From Malurus cyaneus samueli (taxonomy: Eukaryota > Chordata > Aves > Passeriformes > Maluridae), in the NCBI GenBank assembly GCA_009741485.1, contig CM019216.1, positions 48,070,789-48,134,788 of the forward strand: a DNA stretch of 64,000 nucleotides, given 5' to 3'. The translations under genes were made by a program, and so were the position numbers. Every line of letters begins with the position of its first letter. Position 1 is the stretch's first letter. Positions 51,664 to 64,000 of this stretch are shown piece by piece. Under the pieces are notes generated by a model that was given only the letters and a program-made list of their open reading frames with translations, did not search any database and had not been told where the DNA came from.

Positions 51664-51760
51664 CTGGGCCTAACTCGTTGCTGAATTAAACCCCAAGTAA
51701 TGTCATTGAAGTCAATGGGGTTATGAAGGGCATAAGTCAGTGGAGCAAATTAGCTCTCTG
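51664..51760. repeat. Probable ancient palindromic MITE remnant
   Basis: GGGCCTAACTC at 51665 leads into AACCCC, then a central CATTGA-AG-TCAATG palindrome (51704-51717) continuing to GGGGTT, and later CATAAGTCAGTGGAGCAAA. This order matches the widely dispersed palindromic DNA-transposon repeats of amniotes, in which CATTGAAGTCAATGGGGTTA is a hallmark core. The copy is diverged. The family assignment is from memory. Confidence 0.5.
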
Positions 51761-52758
51761 TCTTGAAGCCAAGGAACAAAAGGGAACAGTGATCCAATAA
51801 AGGAGAGAGGAAATGCTGATATTAGCTGAATGCCATTTCTTGGTACAGCGCGTTCTTGTTGTCCAGCAGTGAATATTTCATCCTTCTCAGGTGCAAAATC
51901 TTCCCAGCAGCACTATAAGGCAGATTTATAATAAATGACAAAATTAATGGTATAGCTCCATTGAAATGGGCTCGCAACAGGAATTTAAGCAGTTAGCAGA
52001 CAATCCCTATGCTGGCCTCAGTGTGATCTCCAAGTCTTGATTTCTTCAGGAAAGCCTTGAGGCTGACCTTTTTTTTTTTCCCCTCTTACCATCTCTTACC
52101 CATACAGATGTTAGAAGACAGCATTTGTGGGTGTGGGTAGCTTTCTACATAAAAAAACCTGACAGAAATTCCAGGAATATCTGTGCAAGAGCTGGAATCA
52201 ACCAGGCCTAGTCACTGTCTCAGATATGAAGGCACTAGGAAATAGAATGGATTTGTTTGCATTTAATTTAGATATGGGTAATGTTAAGGGCTCTAAGAAC
52301 CCACAGTATTGCAGTGATTGCACATGTGCCTTGGATTAATGAAAAAATAATCAATTTTCACTAACCAGTATTCATAATACAGGGTCTCTCGTGTTTCACT
52401 TTTTCTACTGCCCAACCCACTGATTACTCAAACTGAAGTTATGATCATCATCTCCCTCAGCAGGAGATTATGGGTTTTGCACCATTCACAAAGAGCTCAG
52501 TCCTGGCTGAAGCCTCTAGGCATTTTTGCTATCTGTATAAAGAACAAATTCCCAACGTGTACAGATGGGTTTGCAGCTCATGAAAATATCTCTGTGAGGT
52601 GACCTGTGCAGAATAACACATTTCAGCAGCACGGCTCACTTTTCACCGCACAGAGATCAAACAACTGTAATTATTTTGACTCCCTACCATGCAAACTTCA
52701 GCAATGAGCTAAAAGATGAAAAATGGTTTATTGTGATTAAGTAGAGAAAACTCTCCTT

Positions 52759-52807
52759 GGTAAGGGAAGGTTGTGTATGGTAAGGGTAAGGTAAGGGAAG
52801 TTGTGTA
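52759..52807. repeat. Imperfect tandem repeat, GGTAAGGGAAGGTTGTGTA-type unit
   Basis: The unit at 52759-52777 recurs with one base lost at 52790-52807, with a shorter partial copy between them. The repeated GGTAAGGG resembles splice-donor sequence but lacks any coding context. Confidence 0.85.
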
Positions 52808-52936
52808 GACCTGTGTTGCTGCTCCAGTATCTGTTCTTTTAGTTCTGGTGTAACTTCTTAGCAATAACAAAACTTGTCGGAGGGACCAGCAGCTGACTCC
52901 CATGATACTTGGCCCATTGCATGCATCATATTGGCC

Positions 52937-52961
52937 TTTTTTTTTTTCTTTTTTTTTTTTT
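52937..52961 (-). repeat. T-rich tract
   Basis: A run of 11 T, one C and 13 T is followed by CAGGTGG. It is low-complexity sequence. Confidence 0.9.
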
Positions 52962-53663
52962 CAGGTGGTACTTTGGTACTATAATAACCACTACAGATTT
53001 TAATTTTCTTTAAATCCCACTGCTTCTGTTTACAATTCAATTCTGGGCATGCTCTGCAGAGAGGATTGAAGGGAACAAGATACAAATTTGCCAGCTGCTG
53101 TGTGAGATGCTGATGTAAACACATCCAGGACTATCCAAAGTGATGGGTCTTGAGGTTTGGGGACTATTGCAGATATAAGAACAAGTTCCATTAATCCACA
53201 GCCCTAATTTCAACTGATAAAATATCATGACAAAGCTGGTTTACAAGTGCACTGAATTTGCCCTTGGTTTAGTTGGCAAGGTTCTCATTTTTAAAGAAGT
53301 TCTGCTAGAGGGTCAGGTTTCATCAGACAGCAAATCTGATTTTGACAGAAATATATACAATTTCAGTGGCTAAAAGCTCATCCATTCAAACATCCATTCA
53401 CTTTTCTATTTTTTCAATAATTAAAAAGAAGTCAACTAGGTTTTGGAAAAATTTTCATCCGTTTTTTTAAGTTTTATTGAAGGATGTGTTTTTTAAGAAA
53501 GATGCAAAATTCCCCTGACTATTTCTAATTAAAATTACTGAACTGTTGTGGTGAATTATCTTTACCTCAACAAAGAAAGTCTGTTGAATTTTGTTATTTC
53601 TGTTTCTGTAGTTGCTTTTCTAAAGCCATCCCTATTTCTCTGTTGTACCCATCTTACATCTAA

Positions 53664-53753
<90 letters not shown>

Positions 53754-54010
53754 TAAAGCTTTATTACATACAAAATGAATTCTTTTCTTTTTTTTCTAAA
53801 TCACCTCTCCGCTATGCTGTCTCTTCCTGACTTCAACATAAATGCCTTATTATACCGTAGCCAGATCATGTTTTCTGTCCCTCCTTCTTGGTCTAAAGTT
53901 TGGAAATGTCTGAGACACAAGAGTGATGAAATACTGGTTAACAATTGCATACACCTTGTTTTCTGGAAAGATCCTTGCAGTTCTTTATCTCACAGCTGCT
54001 TAAGACATAA

Positions 54011-54026
54011 TTTTTTTTTTTTTTTT
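54011..54026. repeat. Poly-T run followed by A-run
   Basis: Sixteen T are followed directly by seven A, so the tract can fold on itself. A further T-run lies at about 54057-54066 and another at 54406-54420. Confidence 0.85.
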
Positions 54027-56469
54027 AAAAAAAGTCCCAATTAGTAAATAGGAACTTTTTTTTTTTACTTTCTCCAGACTTTATTAACTATCTTGTTATC
54101 TCAGTAATTGGTTACTTCTGAGGTTATAGCTCTTTTGTGTTGGCATGTGTGTTGGCTTGTAAAAGCATTTCTGGCAAAAAAAATAGCTTTAGATCATGGC
54201 AGGACCTTCATTTATGAGAAGTGAAACACTGGACTTCTTCTTTGTTCCTGCTGCTCCCAGGGCACAATTACATGGAGTGAAATGATTTCATATAGATGTA
54301 TGTTTCTGTTTCTTCTGATTATTTATATCAATAGAAGCTCGTTGAGCAGAATTTGCTCTTATTGCATGCTATAGCCATTTCATTTTTTCTCTACTCTAAC
54401 CTTGATTTTTTTTTTTTTTTGAAAAGGGCCACTGCAGCATTTGAGTACATCTTGGGATTCATACTAAAGCACTTTAGAAACAAGTATCAGAACTGCATGT
54501 AACTTTGATAAAATATACATGAATCCTAGAGAGAGCTCTGCAACAGGAAGCAAAAGGGTTTTTATTTGATTGAGAGCACTGCTAGAGCTGGCGGGGGTTC
54601 CTTTGTGTGTTCCCCTGCGTGGAAAATAGCTACAACCCTATAATCTATTGGCAATACAGTGTCACTGTGAGCCATCAAGGGGAGATTTAATGCTGAAATC
54701 AAACCACCACACTTCGGAGGTCGTTTCGACTACGCTCATTTCAGTTGTCTTTGTGTTTCTGTGGAAGTGAGCAAAGTAAAAAGTACAAAGGGTTTGGGAC
54801 AGCTGTGTGGGGCAGGGGGATGTCACAAATAGGCTTGTCTGTTTGGGGAAGTGCCCAGCCATATGTACTTTCTTCTGCTTTCCTGTTAAGCACATTCACT
54901 ATCCACAGGGCTGGAGAAGAGTTATTCCTTGTCACCCAAAATGAAATCCTGTTTAATACTGTTCTGCCTTCTCTTCTAAGGGCTTAAATCTTTTTTTCAC
55001 TCTTCTGTAGTGCTCTAGGGCATGATATAAGTAAAAAGCAAGGAAGGGCCTTGGGACTTGGCTCACCAATGAAGCACAGAAGTCAGAGCACGTTTGAGGG
55101 ATTTCTCCCATGGTCCATAAAGCAGTGTTCCTGGCAGCAAAGTGTCACAGCCAATATGGTATTGTTTTCTTCTCACTGCAGCAGGAGCTCCCTGTTGTTC
55201 AGAAGGCACAGACTGTCATACTTTGAACATTTGCTTGCCGTCACCTTGACTACTTTGTCACTACTGTTGTCATTTAGATTTCGTTGTTACCTTGTTCTTA
55301 CACCCCATTCAGGTCTCCTCATCCAGTCAAAGGGTGTCTCACCCATCTGCAAGCACCTTTCCGTGGTGCCAGGGTGAATCCCCACCTAGTGCAAGGAAGC
55401 CAGCACAAGCTCACGTGCTGCAGCGTCCTTCTGGTGCAGTTTGGAAGCTTGGCTGGCAAAAAGGAAAAAAAGGAACTTCTGTGGCTGAGTTGTGCCAACA
55501 GTGTAATAATGCTCAGATTGGATTTGGCCCCTCAAGGTATCATAAAATTCAAGTAGCGTTAATTTCTACTGAGAGGCCTCATGATGCAGCAAGTAAGACT
55601 GGTTCTAATTCTCTCTCTGCTCAGACATCCACTCTGACACGTACTAAGTGCTCACTGTGACAGCAAGGGCCTGCAGTCTGCACAAATACCCCCTGCTCAG
55701 GTTTAATTTAAAATTCTTTCATTTCTCTTAAATATATTTTCTTGCCTCTTCTGTCCCTTTTGGCAATACATCCATCTGTTGTGCTCTTCTGAGAAGCGTA
55801 CCCCTTATGGATGTCATGTTATTTAGTATTTGTACTCCAGAGGAAGATGCCTAAAATTGACTTTATATAAACACGGACGAGGTCATCTCATGCAGGCCAA
55901 GTGAATGCTAAGGAGAAAGGAAAAGTGAAATATGTGCCAGATTCATTACTAGAGCTCCCTGAATAGTCTTTGATCTGAGACAGCTCCAGATCCTCTGGCT
56001 GTGTTTCTTTCCATAGTCTCTTCTTCCACTTTTCCAGTCCCTCACCCCTCCCTATTGCTATGGAGCAAACTCAGTGACACAGAGGGATGAAGGTGCCTCC
56101 CTACTCACCGTGTACTCCCTCCTTTAAAGCTGCTGAGCATCTAGCATAGAAGAAAAAAGCATTACTGTGCTACTCCCCTAGCTAGCATCCACACCTGATA
56201 AGGAGTGAGGCTGGGCTTGTGCTTCCATGAGGTTTGGCAGCTGGTGTTCCCCCCGTGTGCTAGCAATGTGCCAACTGTGGCAGCTCCTGTGGTAAAAAGA
56301 GTCACCAGAAGGCAACAAGCACACTGCCCTGCCTTCCCAGCTGCAAAACGCTATGTGAAGAACAGCAGAGGGGCATTGTCATCTTCTTACCCACCTCCAT
56401 ATTCACGGACATCACAGGGGAAATCTAGATCTCTGGCTTTCAGATGGGATGCCTTACAGACAAATAGAG

Positions 56470-56532
56470 AGAACCATAAGGATAAACATATTGGGTCACA
56501 CCAAAGGGTCAGTCAGCCACAAGTCCTTTCTG
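56470..56532. repeat. Remnant of an old sauropsid dispersed repeat
   Basis: GAACCATAAGGATAAACATA, then TTGGGTCACACCAAAGGGTC and AGTCAGCCACAAGTCCT, follows the pattern of a very common turtle/crocodile/bird interspersed repeat (pattern: ATAAGAAC..CATACTGGGTCAGACCAAAGGTCCATCTAGCCCAGT). Several substitutions indicate great age. The exact family name cannot be assigned without a repeat library. Confidence 0.5.
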
Positions 56533-59500
56533 ATGAGACAGAACCAACAGAAAAAAGTCTTTTACTTCTCACAATAGACGCAGTGAACACCCATGCACTC
56601 AATTCCATTTTTTCTGCTTCACTAACGGGCCATGGGAACGGCAGCAGCCCAAAACAGGAGCAAAAGAGGCAGAAATAGTGAACCTGGCAGGACTGAATAG
56701 CAAGGAATAAGACTAGAGAAAAAGCCATGCAACATTCAAGAGCCAAACATGGGCACATTCCAGATTTTAACCAGAGGAAGGTATTGACACTGCTCTGGGG
56801 TATGGAAGGTGTCCTGTTGGCACAGAGCCTCTACTGTAGGAACACAGTGGAGTTGCTCTTAAGCTGCTTCAGCTGAATTAGCTTTGCTCTCAGAGTAATT
56901 GTAACAAGCTGAAAGAATTACTATTTCTCCATTCTTTATGCAGATTTTATTAAGAGAACAAATGAGCTAGGGTAGAATAAAGCAAACATTTCACTAAGAT
57001 TAACCAGCTCCAGCCTCACTCAAGGATTAGAAATGGAACAATATAGTGATCAAATCATGGTCATAACTAGGACTGAATCAGCAAGTCTGGAGGTTTTAAT
57101 TACTCACACATCAAATAAATTCAGCCACAGGCCCTCTAAATCAAAGCTCAAGTCTGTGCTACCTTTCATGAGAACAATCTGCTTTGGGTTAATTCTGCAC
57201 CAAGTATTACAGAAGAAGTTTTTTTCCCTCTTGGTGCAGTCCCACAAGTCTCTAACGCCGGGTGCACCAGTCAAGCTGCAGCACTATGTCCAAGGGGCAG
57301 ACAAGAGAGGCTTTTCCATGGCTGCTCCTCTCCGTGGAGGTTTTCCACTGCCAAAGGTTCCTTCTGCATCATTTTCCATGTGGCTGCAAAGGGATGAACC
57401 CTGAGGGTGCCTCAGGTCTTTGGGAAAGGCAAGGGAGGATGGGTGCCCAGCAGCAGAGCTGCCGACTCCACTCTTTCCCCTTCACTACTGCCACTGGAGT
57501 GCTTATGCCATTTCCATTCTTACCTCATTAGCATTATTAGCTGCAATAATTAAAAATAAAACATGAAAATGTCACCAGTGGCCATTACTTCGAGGCATTC
57601 TATGGCTGTGAACTTATTGGAGCTCCTCATTTTTTTTTTCCCCAAAATCATATTAGGCCTGCATTTTTCAAAGGCTCTACATAATTTTTAGTAACATCGA
57701 AATGCTCATTTAATGTGTATTTCCTCATTAACAATTTGGCTCCCTGCTAAAAGCTGGTAAAGCCTTACTAAAAGAAAATTCAATGTGCTTTTGAAAACTT
57801 TATTAACTGTATAGAGATTTTATGGAAAACACTGGAATGTAAGCAACCAAGCAGCATTCTCCCATAGCTTTTTGTGTCTAAGCAATTAAGAAACCTGGGT
57901 TACTGAAACAGGAATTCTGCATTCACCTTGCAGGTTTTGTTGAGGGTAAGGAGACTGGCCGGATGAATCCCAGCCAAAAGAAAATCTCCAACTTAGTCTG
58001 TGTCCCACAGTAAAATCCTAACCTAGAATGCTCCCTTGCAGACCCAGAGAGGAAGCAGAAATAACATTTACTTACTCTAACACAAGGCAATCAGAGAATA
58101 GAAATGGCCCTTCTGACTGTACCGTAAGGCACAACCTTTGCGCCATCTGATGCTAGCAGGAATCCAACTTGCACATACACTTTCTTCTTTTCTCTTGGCA
58201 TTGTTTCCAGTTAACCTGCAAAGAAAAGGAAATTGCAATGGTGTCAAGTATATTTTTGGCTGTATATTCTCTGGAACCTAGCTATTGGGAATGTCTGGCA
58301 CAGAAGTAAAGCTCTATATAACCCTTTAAAATTATTTCACTACTCCTCCTCCTCCAATAAAAATTTGAATTCAAGATCCCATTTGAATTACTGAAAATAT
58401 TCGGGAAGACATTAATACCCTAGATAGGAAATATATTCTGGGGAGGAATACAGTATAGCTATGTGCCAATAAACTTGGTGCCAAACAATAATCCACTCTG
58501 GGATGCTAGGCCTGACCTGGGAAGTGCAAAGGTGATGACAAAGATTTTCTTTTAAAAGAAAATATTAAATTCACTGTATGCGAGAGATGTGAAATTTTGA
58601 CATTCATATGGGATAGGTAGAAAAAAAATTCTTTTTATCTCTGTTACAGTGGGCAGGTTATTTAACCTCTCCATATTTCCGTTTCCTATATTTAAAACGG
58701 GAAATAATGGCAGGGGCAAACTCACAGGCGTGTTGCTTCGTAACTTTGAGCTTCTGGGATGAAAGGCACTATTGAAGTGCAGAATATGCTCAGGTATCGC
58801 TTTATTTCTGTGCCAAATGCTTTCCACAATCTGCTTAGCAAGACATTACAGAGAAATAATACCTCCACTTCCACTCCCACTTTAAAAGAAACTCTAAAAC
58901 AAAGAAAATAGAAACTAGTAGCAAAAATTCTACTATTAATTCTGCTTCTTTGTTTCCCATCCTAAGTTTGTGGTTTCCAGAAATTCCTGAAGTAATTTGC
59001 TGTTCATAAACTTCCTTAGCCACAACAGATCTTGCTGTATTTAGTTCCCCACCATGGTCTTTTCTTCCTGGAAGTGTTCAACCAAGGAGGGTTTTATAAA
59101 ACATCCTCCTGAGAAGAGGATATCCGATACCTCAGCAGTGCACTTTGTTTATTTTGCCCCTACCATTTGCGCAGAGTGTCCTCTGGAAAAACCTTTCTTT
59201 GAGAAAGAAAAAAGTCTTTCTCTGGAAAACACCAGTGATTCCACCTTCCCCATTTCCATGCTGTCACAGGTCCCATCTGTGTCCCACTCCTACAGCCACA
59301 TGCAAGCTTAAACTAACAATCAACAATCAAGATTTCCACCACGGTCTGTGGAGGCAGGGAGGGGGCTCCAGCAATCTGCCCTACCCGTGGTAGGCACCTT
59401 TCTCACAAGAGGGTGAATTGCTGACCTATATATTTAAAATAATTAAAACAGTTGTTCTCCAAACTGTTGAACAGGCCATTGTCAATGGGAATGCAATGGA

Positions 59501-62500
59501 TACATTACAAATTTGAAACTTCAGCTTGGTTTGTGCTCAGCTGCACTCTTCGATTTACAGCCTGCAGCTCAATTAGAAGCCTTTTCCATTTACTTGTTTC
59601 ATTTAGTCTGGTGACTGCTACATGCACTAAGTAAACCAGAGGGAGGAAAATGGGATGCCTTTGGCTGTCAGGATGCTGATAGAAGTGTGGAGGGAGAGAA
59701 GCTTTGAAATCCCATGGTGCTACTTCATGTAAGGAGAGCTGCCTTGGAGAACCACGGTGCCACCAGGAACATCCAGGAAATTCCCTGAGCCGCCTGTACA
59801 ACATCAATCTTTTGCACATATCAATAGCTGCATGCTGTGTTATTATTTCCAGTCATGTCCTGTCTCAGAAGGGACCCCTCACAGAGCAGAAGGCTGGTGC
59901 TGAGTGTCTCACTCTCCGCAGCACAGAGCACAGGCAATCTCCATCCCTCAAGGTGTGCTCGCTGCTTCCACGGCACAGGCTGAAAAAGCTGAAAATGTCT
60001 GAGCTGCAGAGCACGAGGCTGAAGCACAGGGGAAAAAGTTTATGGCAGGAAGATATGACAGGTGAAACCGTCTGCATTTGAGATGTAAATGGATCTGAGC
60101 AGTGCAAGGTGTCACAGGGCTTGGCAGACATTGCACAGCCTGCTCTGCGATCATTTGGCACAGCACTGCAGAGAGAAACAAACTTAAAAGCTCTGAGGAG
60201 GTGCAGTTTGTTTAAATAATAGCAAGTAATTAGTCTGAAGACAAAATCAGCGATGGCATTTTATAATTACAATTAATTTAAAGGTTAATTTCCTTTGGTG
60301 CTAAAATCTTATTTAAAACATTTACCAGGAAGGAAAATTAGGATGTTACTATCTAGAAGCATAGAATGCTTCTGGGAATCCATGCCTATTATCACTAGAA
60401 AATTAGGTTAGACTCAAAGTGGGAATTTCAATTCATTTTAGTGTATAATAGATGGTGGTCAGGGCCTTGAGTCAGAAGGGTTGCTTAGGGTAGACTGTAT
60501 GATTTGCATTTTCTTTGTTTGTGGGATTAATTGCAAATGTTTCCAACAAAAGGGCTGGGTTTATACATGAACAAGCTTGACATGAAAAGAAAATTGGTTA
60601 TGGATTGCTGCCTTCGTAACTAATGAAGTTGATGTTCAAGGAGTCCCTTGGAGACAGGGTTGTGGTGTGAGACAAATATATAAATAAAATCACACAAGGA
60701 AAAATGGCGGCATTGCTGGCTTCATCTGTGATAATTTCTTTTCTCCCTCGCTTGTCTTCCCTGGCACTCCCCTTGCATCCATCACCACCTCCTGTGGGGA
60801 TTGTCAACCCCAAGTTTAAAAAAAAATTCTAAATAACATAATGTAAAACTTGAAGGAAGTAACATTTCCTTTCCAACAGCTCATCACAATGCAATACTGC
60901 TTGATAAAATCAGTGCATTATAACGTCCAGGGGGATATACTTACCTTACATAGTTTTTTTTTTACTATGCTCCACACAATTTTTATCTTTTCAAGAATGA
61001 CATTTTAAAAATTTTGGAAAAGATCTGCACATGTCAAAAAAAAAAGAAGCGAAAATATTACTTGTCACTAATTTGTTTCAGGAGACGGACACAAAGGCAT
61101 TCAGACCATGAAACAATGACCCCTCAAGCGAGTAGCAGAAATGAGGTAGTAAATGGTGATGGTTCTGACAACAAAAGCTACAGGTCATTTGAAGAGATGC
61201 TCAGGCTGTTGCTGTAGCTGAATAGGGAATGGGCTTCCTGGACATGAATATATATTTACATTGAAAAATAGACAAAGCTCATATTCAAAATCAGGAAAAA
61301 TTGGCAAAATCTGAAACTCTCCCCAAGCTGAAAATTACATGAAAGATACTTTCAGGCATGTTTTGTTCTGGTGCTGCTGCAAGACTCCATTTCAACATCA
61401 GTCATTTCCTGCCAGTTTGCCCTGGAGGTGGAGGGCTGGCTTTGAAAGGAGGCCTCCAATGGGGAACATCTCCTCCATCATTCCCTGAGGGAAAGGAGAG
61501 GCAGCTTGGATCCCACAGAGGAACAGTCTTCAGGTGGAGCTGCTAACCCTCTTCCCCACCCTGGTGTCCCACCCTTCTGAGGGTTTCAGCCTAAATGAGA
61601 GAGTGGAGCACGGCAGGTCCTGGCCATCCAAGCTCTCTCCAGGGTGACAGCAGAGTCTTGGAGAAGAATAGTGATGAGCTGCTGCGGGTAGACCAGACTA
61701 ATTAATTATTTCCAGTGGCCCTGAGAAGGACACCTGCCCACAGCCTTAGTGTCCTTCCTGCTGAGACAGTCAGTGGGAGCTCCTCGCAGTTTCCTACATG
61801 CCATGAAGATGGCTTTGTACTGAATTATTTTTATCAGCATGACTCCTGTTAAAGTTTTCCTTATTACTTTTCCTTTCAAATATCTAGATAGGTCTTCATT
61901 AGCATTGGATTGTTAACTTTCATAGATTTGGGCCTTAATTCTCCACTTTGTTGCACCTACTAATGACTCTTTTTCTAATTTATTAGTGTGGCAGTCACAC
62001 TTGGAGGCCATTGCCCCAGGAATTTTCTTTTTCCTCCTTTTTTTCCTTTTTCTTCTCTTTATTGCTTGCCCCTAGCAGTGATCTGGCTAAGAACAAATTT
62101 TCCTAATGACTCATTTGATAACTTCTACAATAACTCATTCTACCACACATTTAATTCTTAGAATGATTTGTCAGTCAAAAACTACGTTGAACAGCTATAT
62201 TGTTTTTCTCAGAACTTTGTGATGAAAATTTGAAAGCAAATGGCCATTATCCAGCAATCCTCAGCACTGTCCAGTTGTATATAACTTGTTATAACAACAA
62301 GAAGCATAGTAAGAGAAGAAAGTGAAGGACTAGGCCCTGTGAAGCAAAAAATTACTGAATAATTTTGATTATTATACCAGTAAACAGCATGAAAATAGTG
62401 GCAGTGGTTCATAATCTGAGCTGACAAACTCCATCAAAATTTGTGCAAGGGTTTCCCTTTGCAGCTCTGGTGGCCATTGTAGAGCTCAGAAATGCTGTGA

Positions 62501-64000
62501 GTTTACAGTTTAAAAATCTGAGGTTTTACATTCACCTTGCAAATGGGTGAGCTGAGAGCACTCACAGGCCCTTCATTACTGGCTGTTTGGCAGAAGTGCT
62601 GCTCATTGCACCGCAAGAACTGGACTTTGTGTCCAAGTCCTTATGCCATTTCTGAATTCTCCTGTGACAGCAGGAAGGGCACAGCCTCTTGTGCTGGCAG
62701 ATGTCTCCTTCCCCGACTTTCCCCGGTGTTTGGCTCTGTTGTGGTTTGAGAGCCTAAATCACTGTGTACTCAGCACAAAGACCAATAATGTTTGATTATC
62801 ACTGTAAACAAACTTTATGGAGATCACATTCAAGCAAACCTCCTCCTGTGTGCTGTATAAGGGACAGCCACCCGGCTATGCTCGTAGCATAAAAAGGCAG
62901 CAGCACTGAATTGTTTGGAAGTGTCTTCACCAAACAGAGAGGTGGCTAGCAGGATACTGGCAAAGCTGCAAGAGCAAAGGTGTCCCCATATGTTCTTTTA
63001 TATTTTTGCCCCATATATCATTTCCAAGCTCTTTAAAACCAAACCTAATTTTACTCCCCTCCATTTTTTTTTCCTCAATTTGGCCAGTTTTTAGCTACCG
63101 CTGTTTATGCACAGCTCCCTCTTGCCTCACATACTCATTCTGCACCAGCAGTGCTTTCAGTGCTGTTATCAGCTGTAGTTTGCTTGCCATCTCTCCTTCC
63201 TTCCAGCTACACCTGCAGTGAAGTGCCTTTCTGTGGGAGTGAGGCTTGATTGCAGTATTTCCAAAGCCTGAGTGCAGGGAGCCAAGTCTTTGTCCTCTGG
63301 AGAGAGCGTGTATGTGTTTAAGGTCTCACAGGTCAGATGGAGCATATAAACAACATGTGTTGTCCGTCTGCTGTACCACGCAGGAAATATGTCCAGCCAT
63401 GACATGGACATGCAAGCAGCATCCATGTGCATGTGCACATACACTTCCCTGGTCATTAGCTCCTTTCTTTAAAAATATCATCTTTGTCATGGGTAACTCT
63501 AATTTTTCATACCATTTTAGTGCCTTAAATTCATTAATATACTTAAGGACTACCATAATTCCAAGCACTGTGCACCAGCCATGTTTCTTGAAGCTTGCAA
63601 TCTTCATGTTAGGGAACAGGCAGCTGATGGGTGCAGGCAAAAGTGAGTGCAAAGAAACTGTGAGCAAATATTATTCACTGAAGTAGACAGAAATGTAAGG
63701 TCATGGGCAACCTAATTAGTGTCAAGGGAGCAAAGAGGAATGACAGTGAAAAAAACAAGAGAATTGTTTGTAATGACATTCTCACAAGGAAAGACAAATG
63801 TTTGGAAATTTGACAATTATAGAGGTCAAGCTGGTGGCACAGGGGCAAATTTGGCTTTTAGCCCTGGAAGAAGGAGAGATTGATGTTGAGTCTCTACAAA
63901 AGGCTTTAAATGTAAAAAAATAATTTATGCTTGATGTAATATAGAAGGTTAAATCAGTAGAACGGTGCGGGGAAGAGTAACCTAGACAAAAATATAAGTC

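Noticed and set aside
56205..56678. 157-codon + strand open frame
   Set aside because: It starts at GTG, has no recognisable domain, and overlaps the old dispersed-repeat remnant at 56470-56532.
58180..58215. Pyrimidine-rich tract ending in TTTCCAG, possible exon start
   Set aside because: The following bases (TTAACCTGCAAAG) do not encode the expected FDFIGG continuation of NKAIN2, and the frame closes quickly.
60355..60373. 8-bp palindrome AGAAGCAT-AGA-ATGCTTCT
   Set aside because: Palindromes of this size are expected by chance in 64 kb.

Overview
The window is vertebrate nuclear DNA, almost certainly from a bird. It is AT-rich, has no bacterial-style gene packing, and carries several 3' ends of CR1 LINEs, the dominant retrotransposon of birds and other sauropsids. 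The only protein-coding sequence I can support is two exons of NKAIN2 (Na+/K+-ATPase subunit beta-1-interacting protein 2, also called TCBA1), both on the + strand. One exon is at 380-580 (67 codons, phase 0 in and out) and the next is at 53685-53745 (20 codons plus 1 nt). Both have consensus AG/GT splice borders, and the conceptual join runs continuously through the last membrane segment of the protein. The window is therefore the end of one NKAIN2 intron, an internal exon, a complete intron of about 53.1 kb, a second internal exon, and the first 10.25 kb of the following intron. The gene's first exons and its C-terminal exon(s) lie outside.

The large intron holds mostly unique AT-rich DNA with scattered repeats. 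There are three clear CR1 fragments: 1222-1742 on the minus strand with an internal deletion, 4100-4437 on the plus strand, and 24236-24597 on the plus strand. A weaker, probably ancient one lies at 38110-38270. Palindrome-like remnants that resemble old amniote MITEs lie near 15351-15415 and 51664-51760, and a remnant of a common sauropsid dispersed repeat lies near 56470-56532 in the next intron. Poly-A/T tracts and microsatellites are scattered throughout.

The most distinctive insertion is a 440-bp solo LTR of an endogenous retrovirus at 43476-43915. It has TGT...ACA ends, a 6-bp target-site duplication (TGGGTT), a TATA box, an AATAAA signal, and 29 CpG dinucleotides by hand count in otherwise CpG-poor surroundings. 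It looks young and lies in the same orientation as NKAIN2. A second unexplained structure is a perfect 68-bp direct repeat at 39300-39367 and 40514-40581, bracketing 1146 bp of DNA I do not recognise. Two strong hairpins (6013-6045 and 17135-17171) are also unexplained.

No tRNA, rRNA, CRISPR, intact mobile-element gene or independent protein-coding gene was recognised. The many small open frames in the introns look like chance frames; most do not begin with ATG. I saw no convincing previously undescribed multi-gene system here. The best leads are the LTR, the 68-bp repeat pair and the putative conserved regulatory blocks.
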